Of a stretch of 64,000 nt of DNA, positions 1-10,387 are shown in pieces (the first letter of the stretch is position 1; every line of letters begins with the position of its first letter). Location of the stretch: the NCBI RefSeq assembly GCF_041260155.1, contig NC_091931.1:8304361-8368360 (forward strand), given 5' to 3'. Under the pieces are notes generated by a model. The model was not told the origin of the DNA, did no database searches, and saw only the letters and a list, made by a program, of their open reading frames with translations. A program made the position numbers and the translations under genes. The stretch comes from Ptychodera flava. Taxonomy: Eukaryota > Hemichordata > Enteropneusta > Ptychoderidae.

Positions 1-5
1 AGACA

Positions 6-1397
6 GTGGAGAAACAATGGGCTGAACGGTACATTCACAGAAAAATGAAGAATAATCCAACGTCGATCTATTATGTTGGTGAATGTGTTTTCATTCGATT
101 TCCATTTTCCAGAACAAGTCAAAGCGCTCCTAAACGTCGGTTTGTACTCGAAGCAATAATTATGAAACGGAATCTTAGAATATCAAAATACAAAGTTTCT
201 TACAAAGACCCTATAACACACGAGCAGGTATCATCATGGATATCAGTGCAAGACATTACTAGTTTGACTGTTGAAAAGAAAAGCAAAGAAAAGATCTCGC
301 AATGAAAAAGGCGTCAAGAAAATACAAATGTATAAAGCAAAACTGTTATGCCATCGTAACACTTTCTATATTCCTCTTCTTAAAGATGACAACTATGAAC
401 TTTTTCATAACCGGGGATACGAGGTTGTTTTCGATCCCGATGGTGACGGTAACTGTCAATTTGCTGCATTAGCTTATTCTTTACAGGAGGTTGGGATTCA
501 TCGATCTCACTACACTCTTCGGAGGGAGATCGTGGAATACCTTGAGGAAAATCCATTCTCTGTAGATGGCAGCCCCCTGGCGTTATTTGTCGACATTCCC
601 TGGTCCGAGTACCTTCGAAGCATGACTATGGATTCAACATACGGTGATCTCATGACTCTCCTAACCGCGGCTGACATTTACCAAGTTGAAATCGTCATCA
701 TTTCTACTATCTCCTCTGATACGAGCACTGTCATAAGTCCCCAGTATCGGAAAGCATTGCTCGTGTTTTTCTGGGGCATTTTTCTGAAGATGACGGAATT
801 CATTATGTTTCTCTGTCCCACAGTAATTTCAACATTGAAAATATATCTGCCACGGGCCAGTTACAAGGCAGTGAAGAAGAGGACAGAGAATCGTTTGGAG
901 AAGAATCGGCAGATACATCGTCAAGCTATGGGATGGAGGTTTGTGAAAAAACAATCAGATCGGACCGTCACAATGATGAGGAGGTACAATTGAACCATGT
1001 AAGAGTTTTAAGTCTAGAAAGTATGCCAGAGGAAATGATAAATAAAATCGTGGATTATACCTTGACGGGAACAGAACGTACGATTATTGATAGTTTCTGT
1101 GCCTTGTACGATGTAAATTCAAGATTTCAGAGAATAACATCCATGTATACAGAAAGACTACCAAAAGTCAGTTACAACGTTGACACTTTTGCAGGGTATC
1201 ATAGTATGCGACAAATATACAAAGAGTTCGGCCAAAGTAGTGGCATTGTGCTTGCATTAAAGGAAATTATCAACAGCACAAAATGGTTGAACGCATTGGT
1301 TAATCTACTGTTTACAGGAACGGGATCATGGATGTATGTTCGTGAAATAATTTGGCGGAATGGAAGGAAATACCGAGTTTTAAAAATTAGGATATGA
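6..1397 (+). mobile_element. Ginger1-like DNA transposon remnant: integrase tail, OTU protease domain, F-box-like tail
   Basis: Three overlapping open stretches read as the C-terminal half of a Ginger1-type transposase; the integrase core would lie left of the window. The first (6-305) resembles the barrel-like C-terminal region of Gypsy-type integrases (KRRFVLEAIIMKR, then WISVQDITSL). The second (271-993) holds an OTU-type cysteine protease signature, DPDGDGNCQFAAL, followed by LRREIVEYLEENP and YGDLMTLLTAADIY, which fits the OTU fold. The third (933-1397) starts with SLESMPEEMINKIVDYTL, an F-box-like helix pair. Known of the family: Ginger1 elements are cut-and-paste transposons with a Gypsy-like integrase and extra C-terminal OTU or Ulp1 protease domains. 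The frame is interrupted in about two places, so the copy is a fossil. I did not identify a right terminal inverted repeat. Assignment to Ginger1 rather than another integrase-bearing element is an inference from domain order. Confidence 0.7.
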
Positions 1398-1778
1398 TAT
1401 GATTGATAAGTTAAAGGTGCTGCCGGTGTAAATTTGATGATTTTCACTATGTGTAAACTGCAGTTTCATGCTCATCTCTAAAACGCATGTTGAGATAAAC
1501 AGGGTACACACATGTGCAGACTGCATTGCTTCTTTTCACAACTATAATTTCGTGTGATTTAAAAAACCTTTAAAAATAGATACGCACTTCAAATGTGTAC
1601 AAAACGTGTTGACGGTTGAGAGCGTCATTAATGTTTTTACTTAGTAAATAGAGTAAAATAAGAAAAATAAAGATTGAAAATAAAAATTGAGGTTTTGGGT
1701 TCTAACCCGATTGGAAACAACGTATAATAATTTTTACAATATGTAAAAAAGTTTTCTAAGACAATGTGTTAAAATTTT
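1398..1778. other. AT-rich stretch, no gene seen
   Basis: Short AT-rich sequence between the Ginger1-like remnant and the palindromic array. It may include the non-coding 3' end of that element. I see no coding potential and no clear terminal repeat. Confidence 0.4.
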
Positions 1779-2217
1779 ATTACATATTGGGTTAACCCAA
1801 TATGTAATAAAACGTCCATGCATTCTCTATGGGGACTTTATTACATATTGGGTTAACCCAATATGTAATAAAACTTCCATGCATTCTCTATGGGGACTTT
1901 ATTACATATTGGGTTAACCCAATATGTAATAAAACTTCCATGCATTCTCTATGGGGACTTAATTACATATTGGGTTAACCCAATATGTAATAAAACTTCC
2001 ATGCATTCTCTATGGGGACTTTATTACATATTGGGTTAACCCAATATGTTATAAAACGGCCATGCATTCTCTATGGGGACTTTATTACATATTGGGTTAA
2101 CCCAATATGTAATAAAACGTCCATGCATTCTCTATGGGGACATTATTACATATTGGGTTAACCCAATATGTAATAAAACGTCCATGCATTCTCTATGGGA
2201 CTTTATTACATATTGGA
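1779..2217. repeat. 61-bp minisatellite whose unit contains a perfect palindrome
   Basis: Seven full units and one partial unit start at 1779, 1840, 1901, 1962, 2023, 2084, 2145 and 2205. The period is 61 bp (60 once). Each unit is a 30-36 bp palindrome, made of ATTACATATTGGGTTA and its reverse complement sharing the central TTAA, plus a 25-31 bp spacer containing CCATGCATTCTCTATGGGG. The palindrome is perfect in nearly all units; the unit at 2023 has a one-base change in its right arm. Near-identity between units implies recent expansion or homogenisation. The spacer itself contains CCATGCATTC and a near-dyad ATGCAT. Confidence 0.95.
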
Positions 2218-2886
2218 GAATACCAAAATAGTTCAATGAATTTTTCTTTTTATCCAATAAAGTAAGACTTATATACGAAAGGCCGGTATAATCATTAATC
2301 GAAGTTGGTCACTTCAGCCTTTCAGAGCTACCATGTATAGTTTCTTCTCTTTATTAATCCGTGGAAACATTTCTGTCAGGATAATATTCCCGTTAATTTG
2401 CCCATAATGTTGTGATATTACACGTCATATTAATATATCGGTAGTCGCTTTCATATTTACCATAAATTGTGTTTGGTTTTATGAATGTTGACAGCTATAA
2501 GCGTTCCGCATGTAAACAAACAAGTAAAAAATTTGAACCATTGCTGTTATTTTCTGATTGTCGTGTGGTCAGGAACAAGCAATATTGGTGAAACTTTTCA
2601 TTCCGTCATGAAATTATTGCTAAATGATTATAAGAAATGTGTGTGTTTTCAGGTATTTTCCGCTGTACGAAAATTAAGGCACAATTAAAATTAAAATTTA
2701 AATGCTCGCCGACGGCTTGATTATGGTACGTGGGCGTTCCTAGTTTTTTAGCAAGTTTACTGATCTCAATAATTGTTGCCGCTTTCATCTACAGTTTTGA
2801 AGTGTTTTGGCCATACAGGGAGGTGTTGATGGTTGTGAAGCATTTTTTTGTATGTTATGCTTAGTATTATATCCCAAGTTAATTTT
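2218..2886. other. Unique spacer between two related arrays
   Basis: About 670 bp of AT-rich sequence with no repeat unit and no coding signal that I can support. It separates the palindromic array from the direct-repeat array, which share their core motif, so it may be the interior of one element whose subterminal repeats are those arrays. That is an inference only. Confidence 0.35.
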
Positions 2887-3118
2887 ATTACATATTGGGT
2901 TAAGTGTTATTACATATTGGGTTAGTATTACATATTGGGTTAAGTGTTATTACATATTGGGTTAGTATTACATATTGGGTTAAGTGTTATTACATATTGG
3001 GTTAGTATTACATGTTGGGTTAAGTGTTATTACATATTGGGTTAGTATTACATATTGGGTTAAGCGTTATTACATATTGGGTTAGTATTACATATTGGGT
3101 TAATTATTACATATTGGG
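2887..3118. repeat. 40-bp higher-order direct repeat array of the ATTACATATTGGGTTA core
   Basis: Twelve copies of ATTACATATTGGGTTA start at 2887, 2909, 2927, 2949, 2967, 2989, 3007, 3029, 3047, 3069, 3087 and 3105. The spacing alternates 22 and 18 bp up to 3087, giving a 40-bp higher-order unit (core + AGTGTT, then core + GT). All copies are in the same orientation, unlike the array at 1779-2217, where the same core is mirrored. The last copy has an extra G. The alternation shows that amplification was by the two-core dimer. Confidence 0.95.
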
Positions 3119-4500
3119 GTGATACAGCTGAGACATTATTGAATTGAGTCTTGTTTATACAGAAAACGATGTGTATTGTGAGTGGTAATTATTTGATGGT
3201 TTAATGAATACTTACCTCGAAATATTATTTTGTATTGAATTTGCTATTTTGCGTTCAGTAAATAGCTTTCCAAAAAGAGGGAAGAGAGAAATTGAGAACT
3301 TTTCGCCCCCGCAAGAAGGGAGGAGCACGAGGTTAAAAGGACGGGAATAGTTTAAGCTGTCATTCTCTGAAACTATGAATTGAGAAACCGGCGATAAAAC
3401 CTAATCTGCCTCCAATAACGATTTTATTTTTGTGACTGTAGTTTATAACGTTTTGATAACCGGTATCAAAATGGTAAATGACATGTATTTGGTAAAGTGA
3501 AAGGGTTCTTCCATAAAGAAAATACATGGAATATGCTGAGAACCTGAAAGATACTTTTGTCGGAACTTCTTAAGAGACATCCTGTAAAAATAGCAGACAA
3601 ACCCGTAATAGCCAGGTATGTTAGACAAGTTCACTTTACCTTGAGTGGCCTCGGAACTGTGGTCAGGTGAATGAGTGAAAAGAAGTTGACTTCGCGTGAA
3701 TCGTTGTGTGTTTGTTTGTATAAATGGAGATCTCCAGTATGTCTGAGTGTATGAATGGAATGACCCAATTCCTTGACCCTGCGAGTTACATAACACTTCT
3801 TGTTGTTTGAATTCAGATCTAAAATTAGAAATACTTCAGCTGTTTACATTCAGGATGTTTACTTCCAGGTGTGTAACGTTGACTCAGGTCAGACATAGCT
3901 CGCTGATTGTTAGTTAAATTAAGTTCAACCTTGGAAATATTATATAAGAAGTTGTTTTTTTTCCCTTTCAAAATGGATGAAAGAGTTGAACCAAATGTCT
4001 CAATTGAACTACTTCCTCGACGAAATCCATTGGGAAAGAGTAAGAAAAAATCAGTAAAGATAAAAGAAGAAGGTAAACCTTTAGCGTCAATTATGAAAAG
4101 GAAGAGTCCCCGGGCCCTTCTGACGATTTCACGCGTGTGGCTATTGAACAGTATGGCACTCCCCCTTAAATATAATGAATTTCTATGGAAATTTGGGTTA
4201 AATCAGAACCCGAATGATAATTATTAAGTGAGAATAATGTCTGAAGATTAATTAATGAAATTGTCTACTTCTTAAGGCGCCATATATATACACATATATC
4301 CGTATACTCGATTTTTGAATACATAGTTTATTACTTATCAAAATATATATTTCTTTTAATTGCATTTATATCTGTATGTATTTTTATATCCATTTCATAT
4401 TTTTGTGATTGTATCTTGTTCGTCGACGGTGTTTATGTATTTTTAGTCATTTTATAATAGTCGCGCCAGCGGCTTACTGACTACGCATGTGCTTATTCAT
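3119..4500. other. Non-coding stretch, no recognised gene
   Basis: Contains a few short open stretches without recognisable domains. The longest, 3907-4227 on the plus strand, is lysine-rich and unlike any family I know. I treat the interval as intergenic; nothing in it looks like an exon with supported splice sites. Confidence 0.4.
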
Positions 4501-5181
4501 AGCGAGCGCAGCTAGAGCGGCCGAAGGCCGCTCGCGAAGCGAGCATTAAGACTAATGCGTGTACAAGAAATTTAGAATGGAATCTCTATATACCTACGAG
4601 TTTGAAAAGAGAGCAGAGTTCCATGGAGGCGGCCATTTTGAATACTTTTACACGGATTGCGTGAAATTAAAGATATCATCTACCACAAAAACTACTCGAC
4701 AATGTGTATTGCCGACAAAAGAATCTCTCTGTTCCAAAGAAAGTGTGAAATTTGTTTCAAAATGACTATTTTCGATCACTTTTGAAGGCCCGGATCGGTC
4801 ATCACTAGGCGCCGCCATTTTGAAACAAGCCTACTCTCGCGAGAACGAACGGTCAACTCACGCGAGAATTAAAAATAGTGTGCTGAGAGCTGGCTACCGA
4901 CGGGAATATCAAGTACGTGTTTTACATTAGACTGCCTCTGTTCCCGCCCCTGTTTAATATAATAAACTGATTGGAATCATATAATTTACCAGTTTTAAAT
5001 AATTTTCGTTTGTGAACTTGGCATTTCCGAGTTAAATTGCTATAAAGTTATTCTAGAAAACAATTGACAACAATTCAACCTCAACGAGTCAATGGCTAAG
5101 TTATGAATCATGCATCAAACACAGAAATTAGCATGCTATTGCCTGAAAACATCAATGACGATATACTACGCTGCGCTCGCT
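4501..5181. repeat. 680-bp block flanked by 12-bp inverted repeats, with tandem GC-rich hairpins at its left edge
   Basis: AGCGAGCGCAGC at 4501-4512 is the exact reverse complement of GCTGCGCTCGCT at 5170-5181. Just inside the left copy lie two overlapping perfect hairpins, both with a GAA loop: GAGCGGCC-GAA-GGCCGCTC (4515-4533) and GCTCGC-GAA-GCGAGC (4530-4544). The block could be a non-autonomous element with structured ends. I see no target duplication, and the region also carries promoter-like motifs, so the element reading is weak. Confidence 0.4.
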
Positions 5182-5262
5182 CTCAGGTCAGACCTGTAAC
5201 TTATTAATATACTATGCGAGTAACCGGAAGTGTACCCTTCTTTCATGGGCGCCGCCATGTTT
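4629..5262. promoter_or_regulatory. Promoter-like cluster: YY1-type, ETS-type and TCTCGCGAGA motifs
   Basis: Three YY1-like words (GCGGCCATTTTG at 4629, GCCGCCATTTTG at 4811, GCCGCCATGTTT at 5251), an ETS-type ACCGGAAGTG at 5223 and the palindrome TCTCGCGAGA at 4835 fall within 640 bp of locally CpG-containing sequence. These are the words typical of TATA-less CpG-island promoters in animals. I cannot point to a first exon, so the target transcript and direction are unknown. The cluster could also be chance or belong to the surrounding repeat. Confidence 0.35.
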
Positions 5263-6958
5263 TTTTTTTGAGTACTCGTAAATAAACAAATACGAAACAA
5301 ATTACTATGATATAACATGCCTTTTATAAAATATACCTCTTTTATTAGCCAGTAAATGTTATTATACACCTTGTCGCTGATACAAAGTATCGTTGATATA
5401 GATAAACGGAGAAAACTGTCGTGCATATGAACGGGGGCATACGCAAAGAATGCTGGGATTGAATTATAGAAGAGCGCCCCCTGTGTCAATAATTAGATTC
5501 AAAAATTGCAAGTTTTTAGACGGAACGCTATAGTTTTCAGCTTGCAAGTGGAAGGTGGGCAGTGCGGTTACCATTGCAATGATAATTATTGCATAATACG
5601 TCCCTTGTTTAACGCAATAGGCTGTTATCATAGTAAAAATTGCCAATTTTTGTCCAAAATTTTTACACGCTACAGAAAATCTATACCTGCCCTGCTGCAG
5701 GGTTTTACGTCTTGTAAGTACGTGAACTGCTTTCATCAGAGGGAAACTGGGCATAGGTGTCATATAAACGTTTATGAAGTAACAATTACAGTTTATCATG
5801 AATCAATACAAATAACATTGCCAATCTTAACCCCAGGCGCGACACCAAGGGCTGAGCCCTATATTGAAAACTATCCGTATATTATATATCTTGTTTTATT
5901 TTATGTATATGTATGCCATTTATACTTTAGACTTAGCATGTATTAATGGATTTTATTAATTTTTTTGAGTTATGTTGTATGTTATCCAAACATTTAATCG
6001 ATTGTGTATTTTTTTATTGCATTTATTCACTTTATCTAATAATATTTACTTGTATGTTAAATTGTTTTAGTATACTCGAATGTGGGACGCATTCCTTGAA
6101 TTGAGGGAGTGTTACAGACTAAATTTTCTCTGGCTTATTGATATTGTTTTTGTAATTTCGGAATCTGTACAAAGGTCAATGAACGAGACGGCTGAACTTT
6201 CCAGGTCTGTGTACGGTTAATGATCATTACGAATTTTCCTTCATCTTGGTTAAAACTCCGTTGTCAGGGACATTCAATGTATTTGCGTCATTGATACCTA
6301 AGTATCAAGGATACAGGTAGAAACTTGTACTAGTGACATCTATTGTCAAGGCAGTAGAGTGAATTCGTATCATTAATACCAGACAGGACCCTGGGACGAT
6401 TACATAAGGGAAATGTTGTATAACGATGATGTCACTTATGCAGATTATGTAAAATTTTATATGATCAATGTCCTATCAGAGAAAGTTTAGTAATGTATTT
6501 CTTGAAGGGAAGAATATTTTAATTATTTGAACCAATCAAGAAATACTAGTCGATTAGCGATTGGAGGTTTAACTAATTTAATCTAATTAGGATGCTACAA
6601 TTTCTTTTAAAAAAGGGATAATCACCCACTATCGTCAGTGGGAGATAGCTGGGCATCTGATGTGTAAACTTGACACTTCAGTAATGAACCCCCATCATTG
6701 ATATCCAACAACTCTGTGAGTCTCTACTCTGTCAAAGATCTCGAAGGTACCTCTTAGCAGTGAGTTCACTCCCCAGACCGGCGAGGTAAGACTATGCATA
6801 ATGATATGCATCGTTGGGTGTGTGTGTGTGTGTGAAAAGATTTAAAAATTTAAAAAAAGGAAAGAAAAATTATAAAAACAAAAATTATGACAAATAACAT
6901 AATTTCTAACACAGACTGAGAGTTAAATGAATCTAAATACAAAGAAAATTAAACGAAT

Positions 6959-6997
<39 letters not shown>

Positions 6998-7300
6998 TAT
7001 CGATCATTATATATAGATGAAAACATTTCTCAGAATTCTAATAGACCCTATTACAAATCGTACCGTTGATATAGAGAATAGGGGCCTAGTATAAAATTAC
7101 CGAGCGGATTGTTACTGTCGCATATAAAACACTTATTAGGTCTGAAAAACAGACGAGGCCCAGATAGCGCCATATGCATAGGCATGTTTGTGCTAAAATG
7201 ATTACGAAGACAAAATATTTACCATCAACGAGAAGAACAAACTCGGAAATCAGTTTTTAAATATCTCTAAACACAACATTTCACATCACAAATGTAAATA
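5263..7300. other. Intergenic, with short microsatellites
   Basis: No exon or domain recognised. It contains a (TG)n run near 6820-6834 and a clean nine-copy tetranucleotide (TCAA)n at 6961-6998. The open frames here (for example 5506-5946) have no recognisable product and overlap open frames on the opposite strand. Confidence 0.5.
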
Positions 7301-7308
7301 GGCCTAGT

Positions 7309-7334
7309 TAGGCCTAGGCCCCGGCCTAGGCCTA
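7309..7334. repeat. 26-bp palindrome TAGGCCTAGGCC..GGCCTAGGCCTA
   Basis: Two 12-bp arms (TAGGCCTAGGCC and its reverse complement) surround a CC centre. The AGGCCTA word recurs nearby (7291-7308, 7552-7560, 8826-8833) and is a common background word in marine deuterostome genomes, so this is probably low-complexity genome vocabulary rather than a site. Confidence 0.8.
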
Positions 7335-7879
7335 TCAGCTATTTTTTCTGAGTGATGATATAGCTATAGCTTAACCTACCCTAAATGATATTGGTTTGTC
7401 TTCAGGGCTACAGCCTCCTACATACTCATCGTAGATAACTTGGCGGGGTAATACTCCCTTTAAATCTTCTTTAAGGTGCGATGAAATCCTGCAATCCATG
7501 GTAAATTTTAATTTTCAATTCACCTTGAGGCCAGGGATCATGAAGAAACTTTAGGCCTAAAGTCAAGTGTAACAATATGAAGCCAAATATCGTCCTTTTA
7601 GTAAACAAATTTCGTTTCTTAATTCTGTAATCCACTGAAAAAATAGGCTCATTGTATAAAAAAATAGTGATTAAAAAAATCGAGTACAATAAATCCGTTT
7701 TCGATGTACTGTGTAAACGCCGCTTGAGCGTGAATACTAGTTCGTGTGCGACTCCCCCGGTGCGCATACAAAATACACTTTTCCTCCATCGTTTATGGAA
7801 TGAATATTCTCAAAATCGCGTTATTTTTGCACGAAATGATATTTAAACACTTACCAATAAATGTACTCTGCCATTGTTA

Positions 7880-8118
7880 ACTTTTTCTACATACGAAATG
7901 TAAAATCTGAAAGTCGTCGTCTGCCAAATATGACGGCTGATGACGTGTGCGGCGATCACGTGACTGAAATAGACCAACCAGAGGCGCCGCCCGGTATGGG
8001 GAGCTCAGAGGTCAAAGGTAAATTGTTAAATTCGTGTTTTGGACGATATCGGAGCTGCCTGTCGTAGCAAAGTAGCTAGATTTTTAACTCTTCCGTTGAG
8101 TAGTTTTGAAATTGCCGG
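7880..8118 (+). promoter_or_regulatory. CpG-rich promoter-like segment with a candidate non-coding first exon
   Basis: The segment is CpG-rich against an AT-rich background. It carries a CRE-like TGACGTG at 7939, an E-box CACGTG at 7957 and GCGCCGCCCGG near 7984. A strong donor-like sequence, GCCG/GTAAGT, follows at about 8117. The kinase remnant downstream begins with an exon that has a splice acceptor but no initial exon found, so this could be its promoter and untranslated first exon. That link is an inference from position and direction only. Confidence 0.3.
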
Positions 8119-8406
8119 TAAGTTTCTAGCAATAAATTTATTACTCTATTACTTCATGTTAATTTTTTCATGGAATTCGATCATTTTCAGTTAAAATTTC
8201 CTCGCCGAAAAAAATCTGTCGGTCTGAGATGTGTGCGACTCAGTGGGTTAAGTTTCATACCTTCTATTATTTATACATGGGACGTAGCGAGGGTAGGGTC
8301 AAGTCGGTGTAGTGTGTGCTATGACTGAATGACAGGAGACTCGGGAGGGTTGTATCAAGTTATGTTTTATTCATCTCTTGGCAGATAACGGGTCGAGTGC
8401 CTGTGA

Positions 8407-10387
8407 CTCGTACAACACTCGTATTGGAAACTCTTGTTTTACCGACAAAGAATTGTGTGTACCTCACTATGGAATTCACAACAAGAAACTCTGATCGTAA
8501 GTGGACATACTGTAATTACCTGTTTATTGTATCTGCTCGTAAAATGTTCTCGCATAGAGGGACAAAGTTCAGTTGCAGTCAGTTGGTTCGCGAGGCAAGT
8601 GGTCATGTTTTTATATGCCGATGGTAATGATGAACCAACGGTTTTAGTGATCAGAGGGGATCGGACAAGGCGGACGTTTCGTTACGTTGTCTTACATTCT
8701 GTCCCAGTTTGTCAACCACATACATTGCTGCGAATCCGTAGCCTCTGCCACTCGGGTAGCTTGGTCATTGGAGTGGTTGAACACGTCAAGGAGTGGCAGG
8801 GTTTGTTTTCGCAGCAACCACATACAGTAGGCCTATAAATCACAGTTTAGTGGGGAGCGGGGGGCCTTTGTTTTGTCTCACGCACGATCGATCGCACAAC
8901 AGCTTCTGCGACAAGTCACTGGTTTTTGCATACGGGCCAAGGGAATAATCCACCAGCTGCGTTCAACGTGTGTTGTTTTCTGGGAGTTTTTTCTTCTATT
9001 ACACTACATTTTGACGACATCTCTGCTCTGTCGTCGGCGCGGCGGCCGAGAGAAACAATCGAGGGCCTAGGGGGCCATTAGATTAAGCTACATTTTGTAG
9101 GGGTCAAAGAACTTCTCGGGATGTGTTGCTACTCATGTTTATTACCCCTAAGCACGGCCCCCTCCGACCACCCTTGGCGAGTGTCGACGCGTCCCTTCGC
9201 CGTGATTTGCTGGAAGTTTTCGAGTCTTTGTTGCATTGCGTCATGCCGGTTACTTGGTTACAGTGTGAACACGTATCCATGGAATGTTCTGTTGCTATAG
9301 TCTGTTCGTCGATTGTTTAGACAAGCAGGTGGATGCACTCATCAAACACCGCTCACGAAAAACTCGTATTAGAACCTCTTTTTAACCGATAAAGAACAGT
9401 TTAGTTCACCATGGAATTCACGTCAACAAGAAACTTTGATCGTAAGTGGACATACAGTACTAGTTTATTGTATTTGGTCGTAAACTGTTCTCAGATAGGG
9501 AACAAGTTAAGTTCCAGACGGTTTGTTCGCGGGGCGAGTGGTCATGTACTTTTTTTTTTGCCGATAGTTGTGATGAAGAGGCGGCTTTAATGACCAGAGC
9601 AGAGGGGATAGTACGTTACGTTGTCTTACATTCTATCTTACAGAACATATCATTACTTTTTATAGATCTGTCATCAGTGTACCTTTCAGAAGGTAATCAC
9701 AGATTTTTGTAATACAAGAGGGAGTGTCCCTTCACGGCGATGACACAAAGATCTTCGACATATCACGACTTTTTGTATACAAGACAAGTAAATAATTCCC
9801 CGTTGTATGCAAAGTGTGTTGGTCTCTAGGTATGAATTGAACTGAATTTCTTATTCTCGACCGCGGGTCATCCGGATACTTGCGGTTTTTTACGTCATTT
9901 TTGCGTCACAGCACCGTGAAGGGGTTCGGATTTTTCAACCACCAAAACAATATTCAAAGTTTCAATATACTTAAATGACATAACTTTTAGTTCTGATTTT
10001 TTCCACACAATTTCATTCATTCATTCGATCTTCTGTATCATTCACCTCGCTCGTATGCGTTTCACCTACTGACGTCACTCCGCGGTCTAGAATTTACTTA
10101 TTTACATCTTTTCTCTTATGGTACTCGTTGGACTAAGCTAACTAATCTGTAGGGGCCAAATAACCTCTCAGGATGTTCTGCTACTCATGTCAATGTTACC
10201 CCTACGCACGGCCCTTCCGACCACCCTGAGCGAGTGTCGACGCGTCCCTTCGTCGTGATTTGCTGAAAGTATTGCGCCTCTGTTGCGTCATGCCGGTTAC
10301 TTGGTTACAGAGTGAACACGTGTCCACATGATCCATGGAATGTTCTGTTGCCATAGTACATAGTCTGTTCGTCGATTGTTTAGCAGT
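8407..10387. repeat. About 1-kb tandem duplication in the CpG-rich flank (blocks A-B, A'-B')
   Basis: Block A (8407-8705) matches A' (9353-9640): both contain CTCGTATT, ATGGAATTCAC, GATCGTAAGTGGACATAC and GTTACGTTGTCTTACATTCT. Block B (9096-9322) matches B' (10148-10384): both contain GTGTCGACGCGTCCCTTCG, TCATGCCGGTTACTTGG and GTCTGTTCGTCGATTGTTTA. The order A-B-A'-B' with an offset of about 0.95-1.05 kb is a direct tandem duplication, since diverged by many substitutions and indels (clearly not recent). Open frames in the blocks are not conserved between the two copies, which argues against coding function. Confidence 0.85.

Noticed and set aside
1779-3118. CRISPR-like or telomere-like arrays (GGGTTA words)
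   Set aside because: Spacers are identical or nearly so, not unique, and the GGGTTA word is part of a longer non-telomeric unit; the genome is animal.
5464-5946. Overlapping 111- and 146-codon frames
   Set aside because: Opposite strands open over the same bases, no domain, no splice context.
8434-8838. 134-codon open frame as a gene
   Set aside because: It lies in a tandem duplication whose second copy does not keep the frame open; no domain.
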